Positions 18,906 through 28,159 are shown, numbered from the stretch's first letter. The stretch is 64,000 bases of DNA from an uncultured Roseburia sp. (GCA_900557275.1 USRX01000002.1:1-64000); one strand, 5' to 3'. The notes: generated from the sequence alone by a model not told the origin. Numbers and translations are program-made.

Positions 18906-20006
18906 ATGTTAGAGACATTTAATCTGAAACAGGCGGTAAGACCGCTTCTTATATGGTATGAACAGAATAAACGGACACTTCCTTGGCGGCAGCAGGTGTC
19001 GCCTTATCGGGTGTGGATTTCAGAAATCATGTTGCAGCAGACGAGGGTGGAGGCGGTAAAACCGTATTTTGAACGGTTTACGAGAGAACTCCCTGATATC
19101 TGCGCACTGGCAGAATGTCCGGAGGAGAAGCTGTTGAAGCTGTGGGAAGGTTTGGGATATTACAACCGTGTAAGGAATATGCAGATCGCAGCACAGACGG
19201 TTATGGAACAATATGGTGGAGAACTTCCGGCAGATTATGAGCAGTTATTGCAGCTGAAAGGAATCGGAAATTATACAGCGGGAGCCATTGCATCTATCGC
19301 ATACGGGATTCCGGTTCCGGCGGTGGACGGAAATGTGCTGCGTGTCATCATGCGTCTGACCGGAGACGACAGTGATATTATGAAACAGTCGGTAAAGACA
19401 AAGGTAGAGCGGGCATTGCTTCCGGTCATGCCGGAGAACGAGGCAGGGGCATTTAATCAGGCATTAATGGAGCTTGGCGCTACAGTCTGTGTTCCAAACG
19501 GCGCACCGAATTGTGAAGTCTGTCCGTGGAAAACATTTTGCAGCGCAGGTTTGGAAGGAAGCTATGATAGGCTTCCGGTCAAGAGCAAAGCAAAAGCGCG
19601 AAAGATTGAACATCGCACGATTTTATTGATTCGTGACGGAGAGCATGTGGTATTACAAAAGCGGTCGAAAAAAGGTCTGCTGGCAGGATTGTATGAATTC
19701 CCCAATTATCTGGCAGAATATTCAGAAGAGGAAGCACTGGAAAAAGTACGGGAGCTGCATCTGCATCCACTGCGTATCCGCAAACTTCCGGATGCAAAGC
19801 ACATTTTTTCCCATGTGGAATGGCATATGCAGGGTTATATGATACAGGTGGATACCCTGACCCGTGAAGAATCCGGTTTGATGTTTGCTGAAATCGCAGA
19901 AGCAGAAGAAAAATACGCCATTCCGTCAGCCTTTGCAGCGTATACTAAACAGCTGAACCTGAAACAGGGAGCTGCTGCGGCAAAAGCTGATCAGGGCGTA
20001 TTGTGA
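18906..20006 (+). CDS. mutY: A/G-specific adenine glycosylase
   Basis: Removes adenine mispaired with 8-oxoguanine. 366 residues: HhH-GPD domain with WISEIMLQQTRVEAV (glutamate of the active site), LKGIGNYTAGAIASIA (helix-hairpin-helix) and the catalytic aspartate in VPAVDGNVLRVIMR. The iron-sulfur loop CVPNGAPNCEVCPWKTFC has the spacing CX7CX2CX5C, one residue longer in the first gap than the textbook CX6. The C-terminal NUDIX-like 8-oxoG recognition domain covers about 235-345. A short alanine- and lysine-rich tail follows. Single gene. Confidence 0.95.
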   Translation: MLETFNLKQAVRPLLIWYEQNKRTLPWRQQVSPYRVWISEIMLQQTRVEAVKPYFERFTRELPDICALAECPEEKLLKLWEGLGYYNRVRNMQIAAQTVMEQYGGELPADYEQLLQLKGIGNYTAGAIASIAYGIPVPAVDGNVLRVIMRLTGDDSDIMKQSVKTKVERALLPVMPENEAGAFNQALMELGATVCVPNGAPNCEVCPWKTFCSAGLEGSYDRLPVKSKAKARKIEHRTILLIRDGEHVVLQKRSKKGLLAGLYEFPNYLAEYSEEEALEKVRELHLHPLRIRKLPDAKHIFSHVEWHMQGYMIQVDTLTREESGLMFAEIAEAEEKYAIPSAFAAYTKQLNLKQGAAAAKADQGVL

Positions 20007-20647
20007 TTATTTTATTGCAGGTGCTGAGAAAGGAAGTATTTTATAACAATAAGATAATTGCTTGAAATGCAGGGAAATCTGGAATTTCAGATATAAAAAA
20101 GAGGAAGCCGGTACTCTCTGCACCGGCTATCTACATGAAAAAGATTTATGAAAAGAAATTGTGTTGTTGATTTGCTTATCAACTTAAAATCAGTATATCG
20201 GGAAATTATGTCCGGCGTATGTGTAAGTTGTGTTTATTTAGTTAATAAAATATGAACAGATTATGAATATGTATTGTTTTGTGGTAATTGATAGTTGTTT
20301 TGTACGGATAAAGTGATGATATGGAGAAAAATGGAATGATAATGTTTGGTCAGAATAAACAAATTTAAGTAACAGTTATCATGCAAATGGATTCCTTGAA
20401 AGGAACGTAGCTGGATGTTTACAGTAAAAAGAGAAAGGAACATCGGTAAAAGATCAAATATCGAAAACGCATAAAATATGAGAACATTGTTTGGATGATA
20501 CAGATTCTGATCGTAGCTTTATCAGTTTATTGAAAATTTATTACAACTTTCTATGGAAAGGTTGTATAATAGAATAGAACGGCGAAAAGCAGTTACAGAA
20601 ATGATGAGAGGATCAGAGAGATTCGATTTCTGGAGGGATAGGGATAT
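20007..20647. other. 640-bp AT-rich spacer between mutY and the glycosyltransferase gene
   Basis: Holds an inverted repeat GCCGG-T...A-CCGGC at 20106-20127 that has a U-rich tail only on the - strand (CCTCTTTTTTATA), although no - strand gene is seen to its right. The promoter of the next gene is at the right end. No convincing gene. Confidence 0.4.
20541..20570 (+). promoter_or_regulatory. Promoter with overlapping palindrome upstream of glycosyltransferase
   Basis: TTACAA (20541-20546), an 18-bp spacer and TATAAT (20565-20570). The spacer is largely an inverted repeat, ACAACTTTC-TATG-GAAAGGTTGT (one unpaired base), a likely repressor site. The ATG is 78 bp downstream. Confidence 0.55.
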
Positions 20648-21664
20648 ATGAAGCTATTAACAGTAACCGTGCCCTGTTATAATTCACAGGATTACATGGA
20701 ACGTTGCATTGATTCGTTGCTGCCCGGTGGCGAAGACGTGGAGATCATCATTGTGGATGACGGATCTACAGACCGTACCGGAGAGATCGCAGATGAATAT
20801 GCAAGGAAATATCCGGAGATAGTTCGTGTCATCCATCAGGAAAATGGCGGACATGGCGCAGGACTGAATGCAGGGATCAACCATGCCACCGGATTGTATT
20901 TCAAGGTTGTCGACAGCGATGACTGGGTGGAAGAGACCGCATATCGAAAAGTGTTGTCTACGCTTCGCAGTTTATGCAGTGGCGGCTGCATGCTGGATAT
21001 GATGATCAGTAATTTTGTATATGAAAAAGACGGGGCAAAGCATAAAAGGATCGTAAAATATACAAAGGTGCTTCCGGAAAATCAGTTGTTTGGCTGGGCA
21101 GAGACCAAAAATTTTCCTATTGGAAAATATATACTGATGCATTCTGTGATCTACCGGACACAGCTGTTGAGAGACTGTCATCTGGTGCTTCCGAAGCATA
21201 CGTTTTATGTGGATAATCTTTTTGTGTATATACCACTTCCCTATGTAAAGACTATGTATTATCTGAATGTGAACTTTTACAGGTATTATATAGGAAGAGA
21301 GGATCAGTCCGTAAATGAGAGCGTTATGATCCGGCGGATCGATCAGCAGCTGAGGGTAAACAAGTTGATGATCGATGCCTATGATCTGAAACGGATGCAG
21401 GATCGGCATCTGCGGCGCTACATGCTCAGTTATCTGGAAATCATCACGATCATATCGACAGTCATGTTGATGAAATCCGGTACAAAGGAAAATCTTCAGA
21501 AGAAACGGGATCTCTGGTCTTATGTGCAGAGTCAGGATCGATGGCTGTTTCATCGTCTGCGGAACCATATCATGGGGCAGACGATCCATTTGCCGGGAAA
21601 GGGAGGACGCAAGATCTCACTGGCGATCTACAAGGTATCGCAAAAAGTAATAGGATTTAATTAA
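20648..21664 (+). CDS. Family 2 glycosyltransferase
   Basis: A 338-residue GT-A fold transferase. The N-terminus LLTVTVPCYNSQDYMERCID, the nucleotide-binding IIIVDDGSTDRTGEIAD, ENGGHGAGLNAGI and the metal-binding VDSDDW are those of GT2 enzymes. No transmembrane segments are obvious, so it is cytosolic or peripheral. The C-terminal half (about 220-338) is basic and helical with no recognised domain. It is a single gene under its own promoter, not in a polysaccharide cluster, so donor and acceptor are unknown. RBS TGGAGGGATAGGGAT. Confidence 0.88.
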   Translation: MKLLTVTVPCYNSQDYMERCIDSLLPGGEDVEIIIVDDGSTDRTGEIADEYARKYPEIVRVIHQENGGHGAGLNAGINHATGLYFKVVDSDDWVEETAYRKVLSTLRSLCSGGCMLDMMISNFVYEKDGAKHKRIVKYTKVLPENQLFGWAETKNFPIGKYILMHSVIYRTQLLRDCHLVLPKHTFYVDNLFVYIPLPYVKTMYYLNVNFYRYYIGREDQSVNESVMIRRIDQQLRVNKLMIDAYDLKRMQDRHLRRYMLSYLEIITIISTVMLMKSGTKENLQKKRDLWSYVQSQDRWLFHRLRNHIMGQTIHLPGKGGRKISLAIYKVSQKVIGFN

Positions 21665-21817
21665 TGTACGGCTGGAATTATTACAATGCAGATTATTGCA
21701 ATTCATTTTTTGCATGCAAAGGCAGTTGTGCAGAATGAAAAAAGGAAAGCAGTATATCGGTAATATTTCATTAAAAAATTCCAGGTGTATATACTATGAT
21801 TAAGGAGGAACTAAATA

Positions 21818-22672
21818 ATGGCAGAAAATGAATGCGGAAGCTGCTCCAGTGGAAGCTGTGAAGGGTGTGAAAGCAGTAGCTGTGGTGGAAGCTGTTCCGG
21901 ACAGGAGCCACAGAGCTTTCTGGAAAAATTAAATGAACATTCGGCAGTAAAAAAAGTCATTGGCGTTGTCAGCGGAAAAGGCGGTGTAGGAAAATCCTTT
22001 GTTACCGCATCCCTTGCGAGCGCAATGGCGAAAAAAGGATATCAGGTAGGCATCATGGATGCGGATATCACAGGACCATCTATTCCGAAAATGTACGGTG
22101 TACACGGTCCGGCACAGGGAACAGAATGGGGCATACTTCCGATCGCAGCTGATGACGGCGTAAAGATTATGTCTATCAACCTTCTGATGGATGATGAAGA
22201 GGCTCCGGTCATCTGGAGAGGTCCGGTCATCGCAGGCGTGGTAAAACAGTTCTGGAGTGATGTATACTGGGGCGATATTGATTATCTCTTTGTGGACATG
22301 CCGCCTGGAACCGGCGATGTACCGCTGACTGTATTCCAGTCCCTGCCGGTGGATGGCATCGTAGTCGTTACTTCTCCGCAGGATCTGGTTCAGATGATCG
22401 TAAAGAAAGCTTACAATATGGCAAATATGATGAAGATTCCGATCCTCGGCGTTATCGAGAACTACAGTTATCTGAAATGTCCGGACTGTGGCAAAGAGAT
22501 CAAGCTGTTTGGCGAGAGTCACATTGATGAAGTGGCAAAAGATCTGGATATGAAAGTCCTTGGAAAAATGCCTCTGGATCCGGCATACGCGCAGCTGGCA
22601 GATGAAGGTATCTTCTATAAGGCAGATAATATTTATCTGAACAAGGCGATAGAAGTGCTGGAAAACCTGTAA
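21818..22672 (+). CDS. Mrp/NBP35-family iron-sulfur carrier ATPase
   Basis: P-loop scaffold or carrier for iron-sulfur cluster transfer, 284 residues. A cysteine-rich N-terminus (CGSCSSGSCEGCESSSCGG within residues 6-28) replaces the DUF59 domain of some Mrp proteins. Deviant Walker A VSGKGGVGKSF at about 46-57, switch motifs DADITGPSIPKMYG and DMPPGTGDVPL, and the cluster-binding CPDCGKE near residue 223. RBS AAGGAGGA. Monocistronic. Compare the miniprotein at 53783-53983, whose CTHNCSTCGSAC resembles the N-terminus commonly seen in this family. Confidence 0.92.
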   Translation: MAENECGSCSSGSCEGCESSSCGGSCSGQEPQSFLEKLNEHSAVKKVIGVVSGKGGVGKSFVTASLASAMAKKGYQVGIMDADITGPSIPKMYGVHGPAQGTEWGILPIAADDGVKIMSINLLMDDEEAPVIWRGPVIAGVVKQFWSDVYWGDIDYLFVDMPPGTGDVPLTVFQSLPVDGIVVVTSPQDLVQMIVKKAYNMANMMKIPILGVIENYSYLKCPDCGKEIKLFGESHIDEVAKDLDMKVLGKMPLDPAYAQLADEGIFYKADNIYLNKAIEVLENL

Positions 22673-23152
22673 GATTAAAAAACAGTTTTTTAAAAAAAAA
22701 GAAAATCCCCTGGATAAAATGTAAAATTGACAGATCTTTTCTTACTGGATAAAAATTCATTAAGGAAGGAAACGTTGAAAATACATTTTTTCAGAGGATT
22801 TTTTGTTATTTATTTTTCAAATGATGTTCTGTGATCAGTTAATAACAGAATAGCCGAAATTGAGAGAGAATTTGTATATAAAAAAATTTTTATATCTATT
22901 TGCACCATCAGATGAGGGAGCATTCGAGGGGACAATATAAAAATGAATAGTGGCATCTATATAAGATTTGCCCTGTAAAACTGGGATTAAAGCAGGGTAA
23001 TTTCCGTGAGGGCATGACAACCAAATTTGCGATTGACTAACGGTATAGTTCTGTGTTACCTTACTGCGTAAACAAAAAAGAAGCAAACATATACTTATAA
23101 TTGAAAAATAAAAACCGGCAGAAGTTTATGCATATATGGAGGTATAGAGACT
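22673..23152 (+). promoter_or_regulatory. 480-bp leader region of the CDF exporter gene
   Basis: TTGACA (22727-22732), a 17-bp spacer and TAAAAA (22750-22755) form a good promoter about 400 bp upstream of the exporter ATG. The long leader contains TGCCCTG (near 22968) that can pair with CAGGGTA (near 22994). I looked for a NiCo (czcD) or manganese riboswitch and could not match one. No convincing gene; an 83-codon frame on the - strand has no ribosome-binding site or domain. Confidence 0.45.
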
Positions 23153-24103
23153 ATGAAAATGAAAACAGAGGAACAGGTTGTTATGCGGGTATCCGCAACA
23201 AGTATAGCGGTAAACCTGTTATTATCATTATTTAAATTACTGGCAGGTATTTTCGGACATTCCGCAGCGATGATCTCTGATGCAGTACATTCCGCTTCCG
23301 ATGTGTTCAGTACCGTTATTGTCATCGCGGGTGTTAAGATTGCAGGAAAAGATGCGGATAGTGAGCATCAGTATGGACACGACAGATTTGAATGTGTGGC
23401 ATCTGTTGTACTTGCCATTGTTCTCGGCGCTACCGGTCTCGGCATCGGATTATCCGGTGTAAATAAGATCCGAAGTGGAGAATATGGTTCCTTTGCTGTT
23501 CCAGGCATGATGGCCATGATCGCCGCTCTGGTATCCATTGCTGTTAAAGAGTGGATGTTCTGGTATACCAAGTCTGCGGCAAAAAAAGTAAATTGCAGCG
23601 CTCTGATGGCAGATGCGTGGCATCATCGTTCTGATGCCATGTCATCCATCGGAAGTTTTGTGGGTATTCTGGGTGCAAGACTGGGATTTCCGATCTTTGA
23701 TTCTCTGGCAAGTATTGTGATCTGTGTATTAATTTTAAAAGCAGCTGTTGAAATCTTTTTGGATGCGATGAAGAAAATGACGGATGAATCCTGTGATAAA
23801 GATACGGTGGAAGAGATGCGTCGGTTTGTGCTGGAACAACCTGGTGTGGATGGTATCGAATCTCTCCGTACAAGAATGTTTGGTTCCAGAATCTACGTGG
23901 ATGTGGAAATCTGTGCAGACGGCAACCTTCCGTTGTGGAAAGCCCATGATATCGGGGAAGAGGTGCATCAGGGAATTGAAAAGCATTTCGAAAAAGTGAA
24001 ACACTGTATGGTACATGTAAGCCCAAACAGTGAAGAAAGAACCGATGCATTACACATCGGTTCTTCTGAGAAAACGAAAACATTTCACAAGCGGACTATA
24101 TAA
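23153..24103 (+). CDS. Cation diffusion facilitator metal exporter
   Basis: A proton-coupled divalent-metal exporter (Zn, Mn, Fe, Co or similar), 316 residues with six predicted transmembrane segments. Metal site: ISDAVHSASD in TM2 and ADAWHHRSDAMSS in TM5, plus YGHDRFE in the TM2-TM3 loop. The C-terminal cytosolic ferredoxin-like domain starts near residue 205. The HHRSD/HSASD pattern does not by itself tell zinc from manganese or iron. RBS GGAGGT nine bases before the ATG. The last 54 bp overlap antisense with the convergent PAP2 gene, so the extended tail after HVSPN is encoded within the overlap. Confidence 0.92.
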   Translation: MKMKTEEQVVMRVSATSIAVNLLLSLFKLLAGIFGHSAAMISDAVHSASDVFSTVIVIAGVKIAGKDADSEHQYGHDRFECVASVVLAIVLGATGLGIGLSGVNKIRSGEYGSFAVPGMMAMIAALVSIAVKEWMFWYTKSAAKKVNCSALMADAWHHRSDAMSSIGSFVGILGARLGFPIFDSLASIVICVLILKAAVEIFLDAMKKMTDESCDKDTVEEMRRFVLEQPGVDGIESLRTRMFGSRIYVDVEICADGNLPLWKAHDIGEEVHQGIEKHFEKVKHCMVHVSPNSEERTDALHIGSSEKTKTFHKRTI

Positions 24104-24706
24104 GAACAGCCACATGATCGCTGCCAGAGCGAATGCAGTCAGCACGTCAAATACAGAATGCTGTTTTATGAACATGGTAGATAAAATGATCAGAATGGTA
24201 AGGACCAGGGCTGCGGCTTTGGTTCCTTTCCGTTTTACATGTTTACTGTAAAAGATTGCGACACATGCAGCGATGGAATTGTACACATGGATGCTTGGAA
24301 AAAGATTCGTGGGGGTATCCGTACTGTAAAGATGGCGCACCATATCTGTAAAAATGTTGTCTCTTGGAAAGACTTCCGGCCGCAGACAGTGTCCGTTCGG
24401 ATATAATGTGGAGATGACAAGAAACAGAGTCATTCCTTCCCCCAGAAAGATGCACAGCCGGATAAATTCTTTTGCATCTGCAAAAAAGAAAAATACTGCC
24501 GTTGCAATGATATAGGCAAACCAGAGAAAATACGGGATGACAAAAAATTCGCAGAAAGGGATCATGTCATCCAGAGGCATATGGATTATATGGAAATTTG
24601 TGGTTATATGTTTTTCCAGCCAGGAAAACCAGGGAAAATACAGGAAGACATATAAAAAAATAAGCCCATGTTTATGATTTCTTAAAAATTTCTTTACCTT
24701 TTGCAT
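24050..24706 (-). CDS. PAP2-family membrane phosphatase
   Basis: A 218-residue membrane protein with about six hydrophobic segments. PAP2 (type 2 phosphatidic acid phosphatase) motifs are recognisable although spaced loosely: CLRPEVFPRD, FPSIHVYNS (motif 2 histidine) and KQHSVFDVLTA (nucleophile histidine and aspartate). Members dephosphorylate lipid phosphates or undecaprenyl pyrophosphate. ATG 24706 has GAGGT seven bases upstream; a longer in-frame start has none. Its 3' end overlaps the CDF gene by 54 bp. Confidence 0.85.
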   Translation of the reverse strand: MQKVKKFLRNHKHGLIFLYVFLYFPWFSWLEKHITTNFHIIHMPLDDMIPFCEFFVIPYFLWFAYIIATAVFFFFADAKEFIRLCIFLGEGMTLFLVISTLYPNGHCLRPEVFPRDNIFTDMVRHLYSTDTPTNLFPSIHVYNSIAACVAIFYSKHVKRKGTKAAALVLTILIILSTMFIKQHSVFDVLTAFALAAIMWLFLYSPLVKCFRFLRRTDV

Positions 24707-24792
24707 GCGGATTACCTCTATTATATTAATATGTATTTGCAAAAATATTCTTTTTAATATAAAAATTCATTTGTATCGTGGAAAAAAGTTAA

Positions 24793-24821
24793 AATAGAGA
24801 GTCCGACAACGAACTCTCTAT
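24793..24821 (-). terminator. Terminator of tRNA-Pro
   Basis: AATAGAGAGT (24793-24802) and ACTCTCTAT (24813-24821) form a stem. On the - strand it is followed by TATTTTAACTTTTTT. Confidence 0.8.
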
Positions 24822-24838
24822 CCATATTTTTATGATAA

Positions 24839-24912
24839 TCGGAGTGACAAGATTTGAACTTGCGATCTCTCGCCCCCCAGACGAGCGCTTTACCAGACTA
24901 AGCCACACCCCG
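24839..24912 (-). tRNA. tRNA-Pro (anticodon GGG)
   Basis: A 74-nt cloverleaf on the - strand: acceptor CGGGGTG pairs with CACTCCG (one G-U), anticodon loop CTGGGGG within CTCGT/GCGAG, T arm CAAG-TTCAAAT-CTTG. No CCA encoded. Confidence 0.95.
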
Positions 24913-25045
24913 AAACGTATAACAAAGATTTTATCATATTTTAAAGGAAATGCAAGAGAAACAGCAGGTGTTGACAAAAAAATATTTAAAATCTATAATC
25001 GTATGAGCTGTAAAAAGTGTGTAGATAAAAGGAAGTAAGGAAACT

Positions 25046-26539
25046 ATGAACGAAAAAAAAGAGGACCAGCCGTTAAAGAAGAAAAATAAGAAAAAATGGA
25101 TTCTGATCTTTGTGGTGGCAGCCGTTGCCATTATCTATCTTGGAATCTCTTTTTTCTTTATTAAGCATTATCTGCCGAAGACGACGATCAATGGCATTTC
25201 CTGTTCTGGTAAGACAGTGAAACAGCTGGAAGATATGATCCGTGAAGATGTGGAGAAATATGAACTGACGATTCAGGAGCGTGGTGGCAGTACAGAAATG
25301 CTGAAAGGCGCGGATTTCTCACTGAAAGCAGAGTTTGATGATACGTTGACAAATATCCTGAACGGACAGCATACTTTTGCATGGCCGGTTGCTCTGTTTA
25401 AGGGAAATGATTATGAACAGGATCAGATGGTCAGCTATGACGAAGCGGCTCTGACAGATCTGGTCAATCAGCTTACCTGCATGGATCAGGATCAGATGAC
25501 GCAGTCTGAGGATGCAAAACCAGTATACTCAGAAGAAAAACAGGAGTTTGAGATACAGCCGGAAGTCTATGGAACTTATATCGACAATGGTGCATTTCAG
25601 CAGAAGATAAAAGAGAATGTAGTCAGTCTGCAGAGTACTCTGGATCTGGAAAAAGCTGGCTGTTATACTGATCCTGTCTACACGAAAGATTCACAGGAAA
25701 CAAAAGATGCCTGTGAAAAGATGAATCAGATGGCTTCCACAAAGATTACCTATGATATGGTAGATATCGACAGTATCGAGATCAGTAAATCTGATATTGC
25801 AAAATGGCTTACGACGGATGAAAATATGAACGTAACCTTTAATGATGAAGCTCTGAGCCAGTATGTATCAGATTTTGCCAATAAATACAATACGCTGTAC
25901 AAAAAACATACCTTAAAAACCAGCTGGGGTTCTGATGTAACTATTACAAAGGGAAGTTATGGATGGCGTCTTGATCAGGAAAAAGAGCGGAAACAGCTGA
26001 AAGAGGACGTACAGGCGATGCAGGAAGTGAAACGTCAGCCGGAGTATTCCAGAACGGCAAAGAGCCATACGGCCAATGATTATGGCAATACTTATGTAGA
26101 GATTAATCTGACAGCACAGCACCTGTATTTTTACAAGGATGGCAAAAAAATCATCGATACAGATTTCGTATCTGGAAATGTTGCAAAAAATACGGCCACA
26201 CCGGTAGGAATTTATCCGGTTACCTATACACAAAAGGATGCAACGCTTCGTGGAGATAATTATGAGACTCCGGTATCTTTCTGGATGCCATTCAACGGCG
26301 GTGTAGGAATGCACGATGCTACATGGAGAAGTAAATTTGGCGGAACCATTTATAAGACAAACGGTTCCCATGGCTGCATCAATCTGCCATACAGCGCAGC
26401 CCAGACAATCTTCCAGTATTTGAAAAAAGGAGATCCGGTACTGGTTTATGAACTTCCGGGAACGGAGCGCAGTAGTTCAGGAAGTAGTAGTTCAGGAAGC
26501 AGTACGACTACTGACACACAGGCTGCTACAGAGAGCTGA
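25046..26539 (+). CDS. Membrane-anchored L,D-transpeptidase (YkuD) with peptidoglycan-binding domain
   Basis: Forms 3-3 cross-links or remodels peptidoglycan outside the cell. 497 residues: a lysine-rich cytosolic start, one transmembrane anchor at about 18-42, a long extracytoplasmic region resembling the PG_binding_4 repeat (two halves, about 50-330), then the YkuD domain (about 348-470) with the catalytic motif NGSHGCINLPYSAA carrying His, Ser-adjacent and Cys residues. The C-terminus is a low-complexity SSSGSSSSGSSTTT tail. RBS AAGGAA. It is monocistronic. Confidence 0.92.
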   Translation: MNEKKEDQPLKKKNKKKWILIFVVAAVAIIYLGISFFFIKHYLPKTTINGISCSGKTVKQLEDMIREDVEKYELTIQERGGSTEMLKGADFSLKAEFDDTLTNILNGQHTFAWPVALFKGNDYEQDQMVSYDEAALTDLVNQLTCMDQDQMTQSEDAKPVYSEEKQEFEIQPEVYGTYIDNGAFQQKIKENVVSLQSTLDLEKAGCYTDPVYTKDSQETKDACEKMNQMASTKITYDMVDIDSIEISKSDIAKWLTTDENMNVTFNDEALSQYVSDFANKYNTLYKKHTLKTSWGSDVTITKGSYGWRLDQEKERKQLKEDVQAMQEVKRQPEYSRTAKSHTANDYGNTYVEINLTAQHLYFYKDGKKIIDTDFVSGNVAKNTATPVGIYPVTYTQKDATLRGDNYETPVSFWMPFNGGVGMHDATWRSKFGGTIYKTNGSHGCINLPYSAAQTIFQYLKKGDPVLVYELPGTERSSSGSSSSGSSTTTDTQAATES

Positions 26540-26594
26540 TAGTAAAATTCTCTCATAAAAAGTCATAAAAAGCCAGTAAACAGGGTGTTTTCGC

Positions 26595-26623
26595 TTGTAA
26601 ACAGCGGAAAAATTAGGTAAAAT
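26595..26623 (+). promoter_or_regulatory. Promoter of the HTH/PBP regulator gene
   Basis: TTGTAA (26595-26600), a 17-bp spacer and TAAAAT (26618-26623). The transcript would start just before a strong hairpin at 26639-26670. Confidence 0.5.
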
Positions 26624-26638
26624 AATTACAATGGATTT

Positions 26639-26670
26639 GGAACCAGGCTGACAGCTTTCAGGCCTGGTTC
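26639..26670 (+). promoter_or_regulatory. 5'-leader hairpin of the regulator gene
   Basis: GAACCAGGCTGA pairs with TCAGGCCTGGTTC (one bulged base) around a CAGCTT loop. No T run follows, so a stabilising or regulatory hairpin is likelier than a terminator. Confidence 0.45.
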
Positions 26671-26726
26671 TGTAGTATCTGGATGATATTATGGAAAAGA
26701 TGAAAGAATACAGGGGGTATTTATAA

Positions 26727-27623
26727 GTGGATGAGAAATTACTGACACCGGTGGAAGTTGCCGAGATGTTGCAGATCAAAAAAAATACAGTATATGATAT
26801 GATCAAACGTGGGGATCTGAAAGCCAGCAAGATGGGCAAGCAGTTCCGTATTGCGGAGCAGGATGTTTACGATTACCTTGGAATCAGAAGGACAGATGCA
26901 GGAGACCTTTCTTCCGAAGGCGGAAACATCGTCATCTGTGGACAGGATGTGCTGCTGGATTCTCTTTGCGCTATGTTTAATGAGCAGAAGATTCAGAAAT
27001 ACAGAGCATATCGCTCTCCATTGGGAAGTTATAACGGTCTCTATGAGATGTATCAGAATGACAATTATGTGGCAACCTGTCATCTCTGGGACAGCATGAC
27101 GGATACTTACAACCTTCCCTATGTCGTGCGTATGCTTCCGGGTGAGCAGCTGGCAGTTTTTCATCTGATCAAACGCTGGCAGGGATTTTATGTAAAAAAA
27201 GGAAATCCGAAAAATATCAAAAGCTTTGATGATCTGACCAGGAAAGATGTAACGATGGTCAACCGTGAAAAAGGAAGCGGCATCCGTGTATTCTTTGATG
27301 AAATGCTGAAAATGCATGGCATTTCTGCGAATGAGCTGAAAGGGTACGATACGATAGCAGAGACACATCTTATTGCGGGTTCCATGGTGGCAAGGGGAAA
27401 TGGCGATGTGGCTCTCGGCAATGAAAAGACTAGCAAACAGATTGATGGCATTGATTTTATTCCGTTAAAAGAAGAAAGCTATGATATCGTATTCCGAAAA
27501 GCAGATCTGGAGAAGACGCCGTATAAAAAACTGGTAGAGCTGATCCAGTCTGAGCGTTTCCGGAAAGAAGCAGAAGCAGTAGACGGTTATAATGTAACCA
27601 ATATCGGAAAACAGATTTTATAA
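26727..27623 (+). CDS. Excisionase-type HTH regulator with PBP-like ligand domain (molybdate/tungstate type)
   Basis: 298 residues. N-terminal MerR/excisionase helix-turn-helix (LTPVEVAEMLQIKKNTVYDM, residues 6-60), then a type-2 periplasmic-binding-protein-like domain (about 70-298) with RWQGFYVKKGNPKNIKSF and NREKGSGIRVFFDEML, the fold of PF12727. Regulators of this architecture sit beside molybdate or tungstate ABC transporters and sense the oxyanion. It is directly upstream of modABC on the same strand but separated by a terminator and the modA promoter, so it probably controls them in trans. Start is GTG 26727 with GGGGG nine bases upstream. Confidence 0.88.
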   Translation: MDEKLLTPVEVAEMLQIKKNTVYDMIKRGDLKASKMGKQFRIAEQDVYDYLGIRRTDAGDLSSEGGNIVICGQDVLLDSLCAMFNEQKIQKYRAYRSPLGSYNGLYEMYQNDNYVATCHLWDSMTDTYNLPYVVRMLPGEQLAVFHLIKRWQGFYVKKGNPKNIKSFDDLTRKDVTMVNREKGSGIRVFFDEMLKMHGISANELKGYDTIAETHLIAGSMVARGNGDVALGNEKTSKQIDGIDFIPLKEESYDIVFRKADLEKTPYKKLVELIQSERFRKEAEAVDGYNVTNIGKQIL

Positions 27624-27743
27624 AACAGTTTTTATCCGGATTTTTGAAGGATATACGCGCTGCTGTCCAAAGATAATAGCATGGGATAAGACAAAATATA
27701 TTGTCTGTTCTTAATGGATGGATTTAATAACAACAGAGTACCG

Positions 27744-27775
27744 GACCAGAAATGTATAACATTTCTGGTCTTTTT
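27744..27775 (+). terminator. Terminator after the regulator gene
   Basis: GACCAGAAATG (27744-27754) pairs with CATTTCTGGTC (27760-27770), followed by TTTTTG. Confidence 0.88.
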
Positions 27776-28021
27776 GTCGTTTAAAAAAATACAGTTATCT
27801 GAAATTAGCATGACAGTTGGTAAATTAATTTGATAAAAAATGGTTTTCCTCAAAAATCAAAGATATATAACGAATAAAACAAAATAAAAACAATGTGAAC
27901 TTAAAATAAACATGATTAAAATATTTATTTTATACTGTTTTGTAAAAATAATCAGTAAAAAACAGTAAAACAATAGTATAATTATGCATATCCGGAATAA
28001 ATAGAACGATATAATAGGAAA

Positions 28022-28067
28022 CAAAACAGTTGTTTTTGCTTGACAAAAAAAAAGAAACCGCTAAAAT
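28022..28067 (+). promoter_or_regulatory. modA promoter with overlapping palindrome
   Basis: TTGACA (28040-28045), a 16-bp spacer and TAAAAT (28062-28067). Just upstream, CAAAACAGTTGTTTTTG (28022-28038) is an imperfect palindrome next to the -35 box, a candidate site for the upstream regulator. The preceding 240 bp are very AT-rich with repeated AAAACAGT motifs. Confidence 0.55.
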
Positions 28068-28159
28068 AAAACTATATTAATTTTGACGGCATCATAAATC
28101 TTAAAATTAATCAGAGGATAAACGAAACATGGTGTTGTATATAATGGAGGATATCAAAC

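Noticed and set aside
22835..23086. 83-codon frame on the - strand upstream of the CDF gene
   Set aside because: No ribosome-binding site or domain; lies in the putative leader of the exporter.
22850..23150. NiCo (czcD) or yybP manganese riboswitch
   Set aside because: Only isolated GGGGACA- and CAGGGTAA-like words match; order and pairing of the known consensus are absent.
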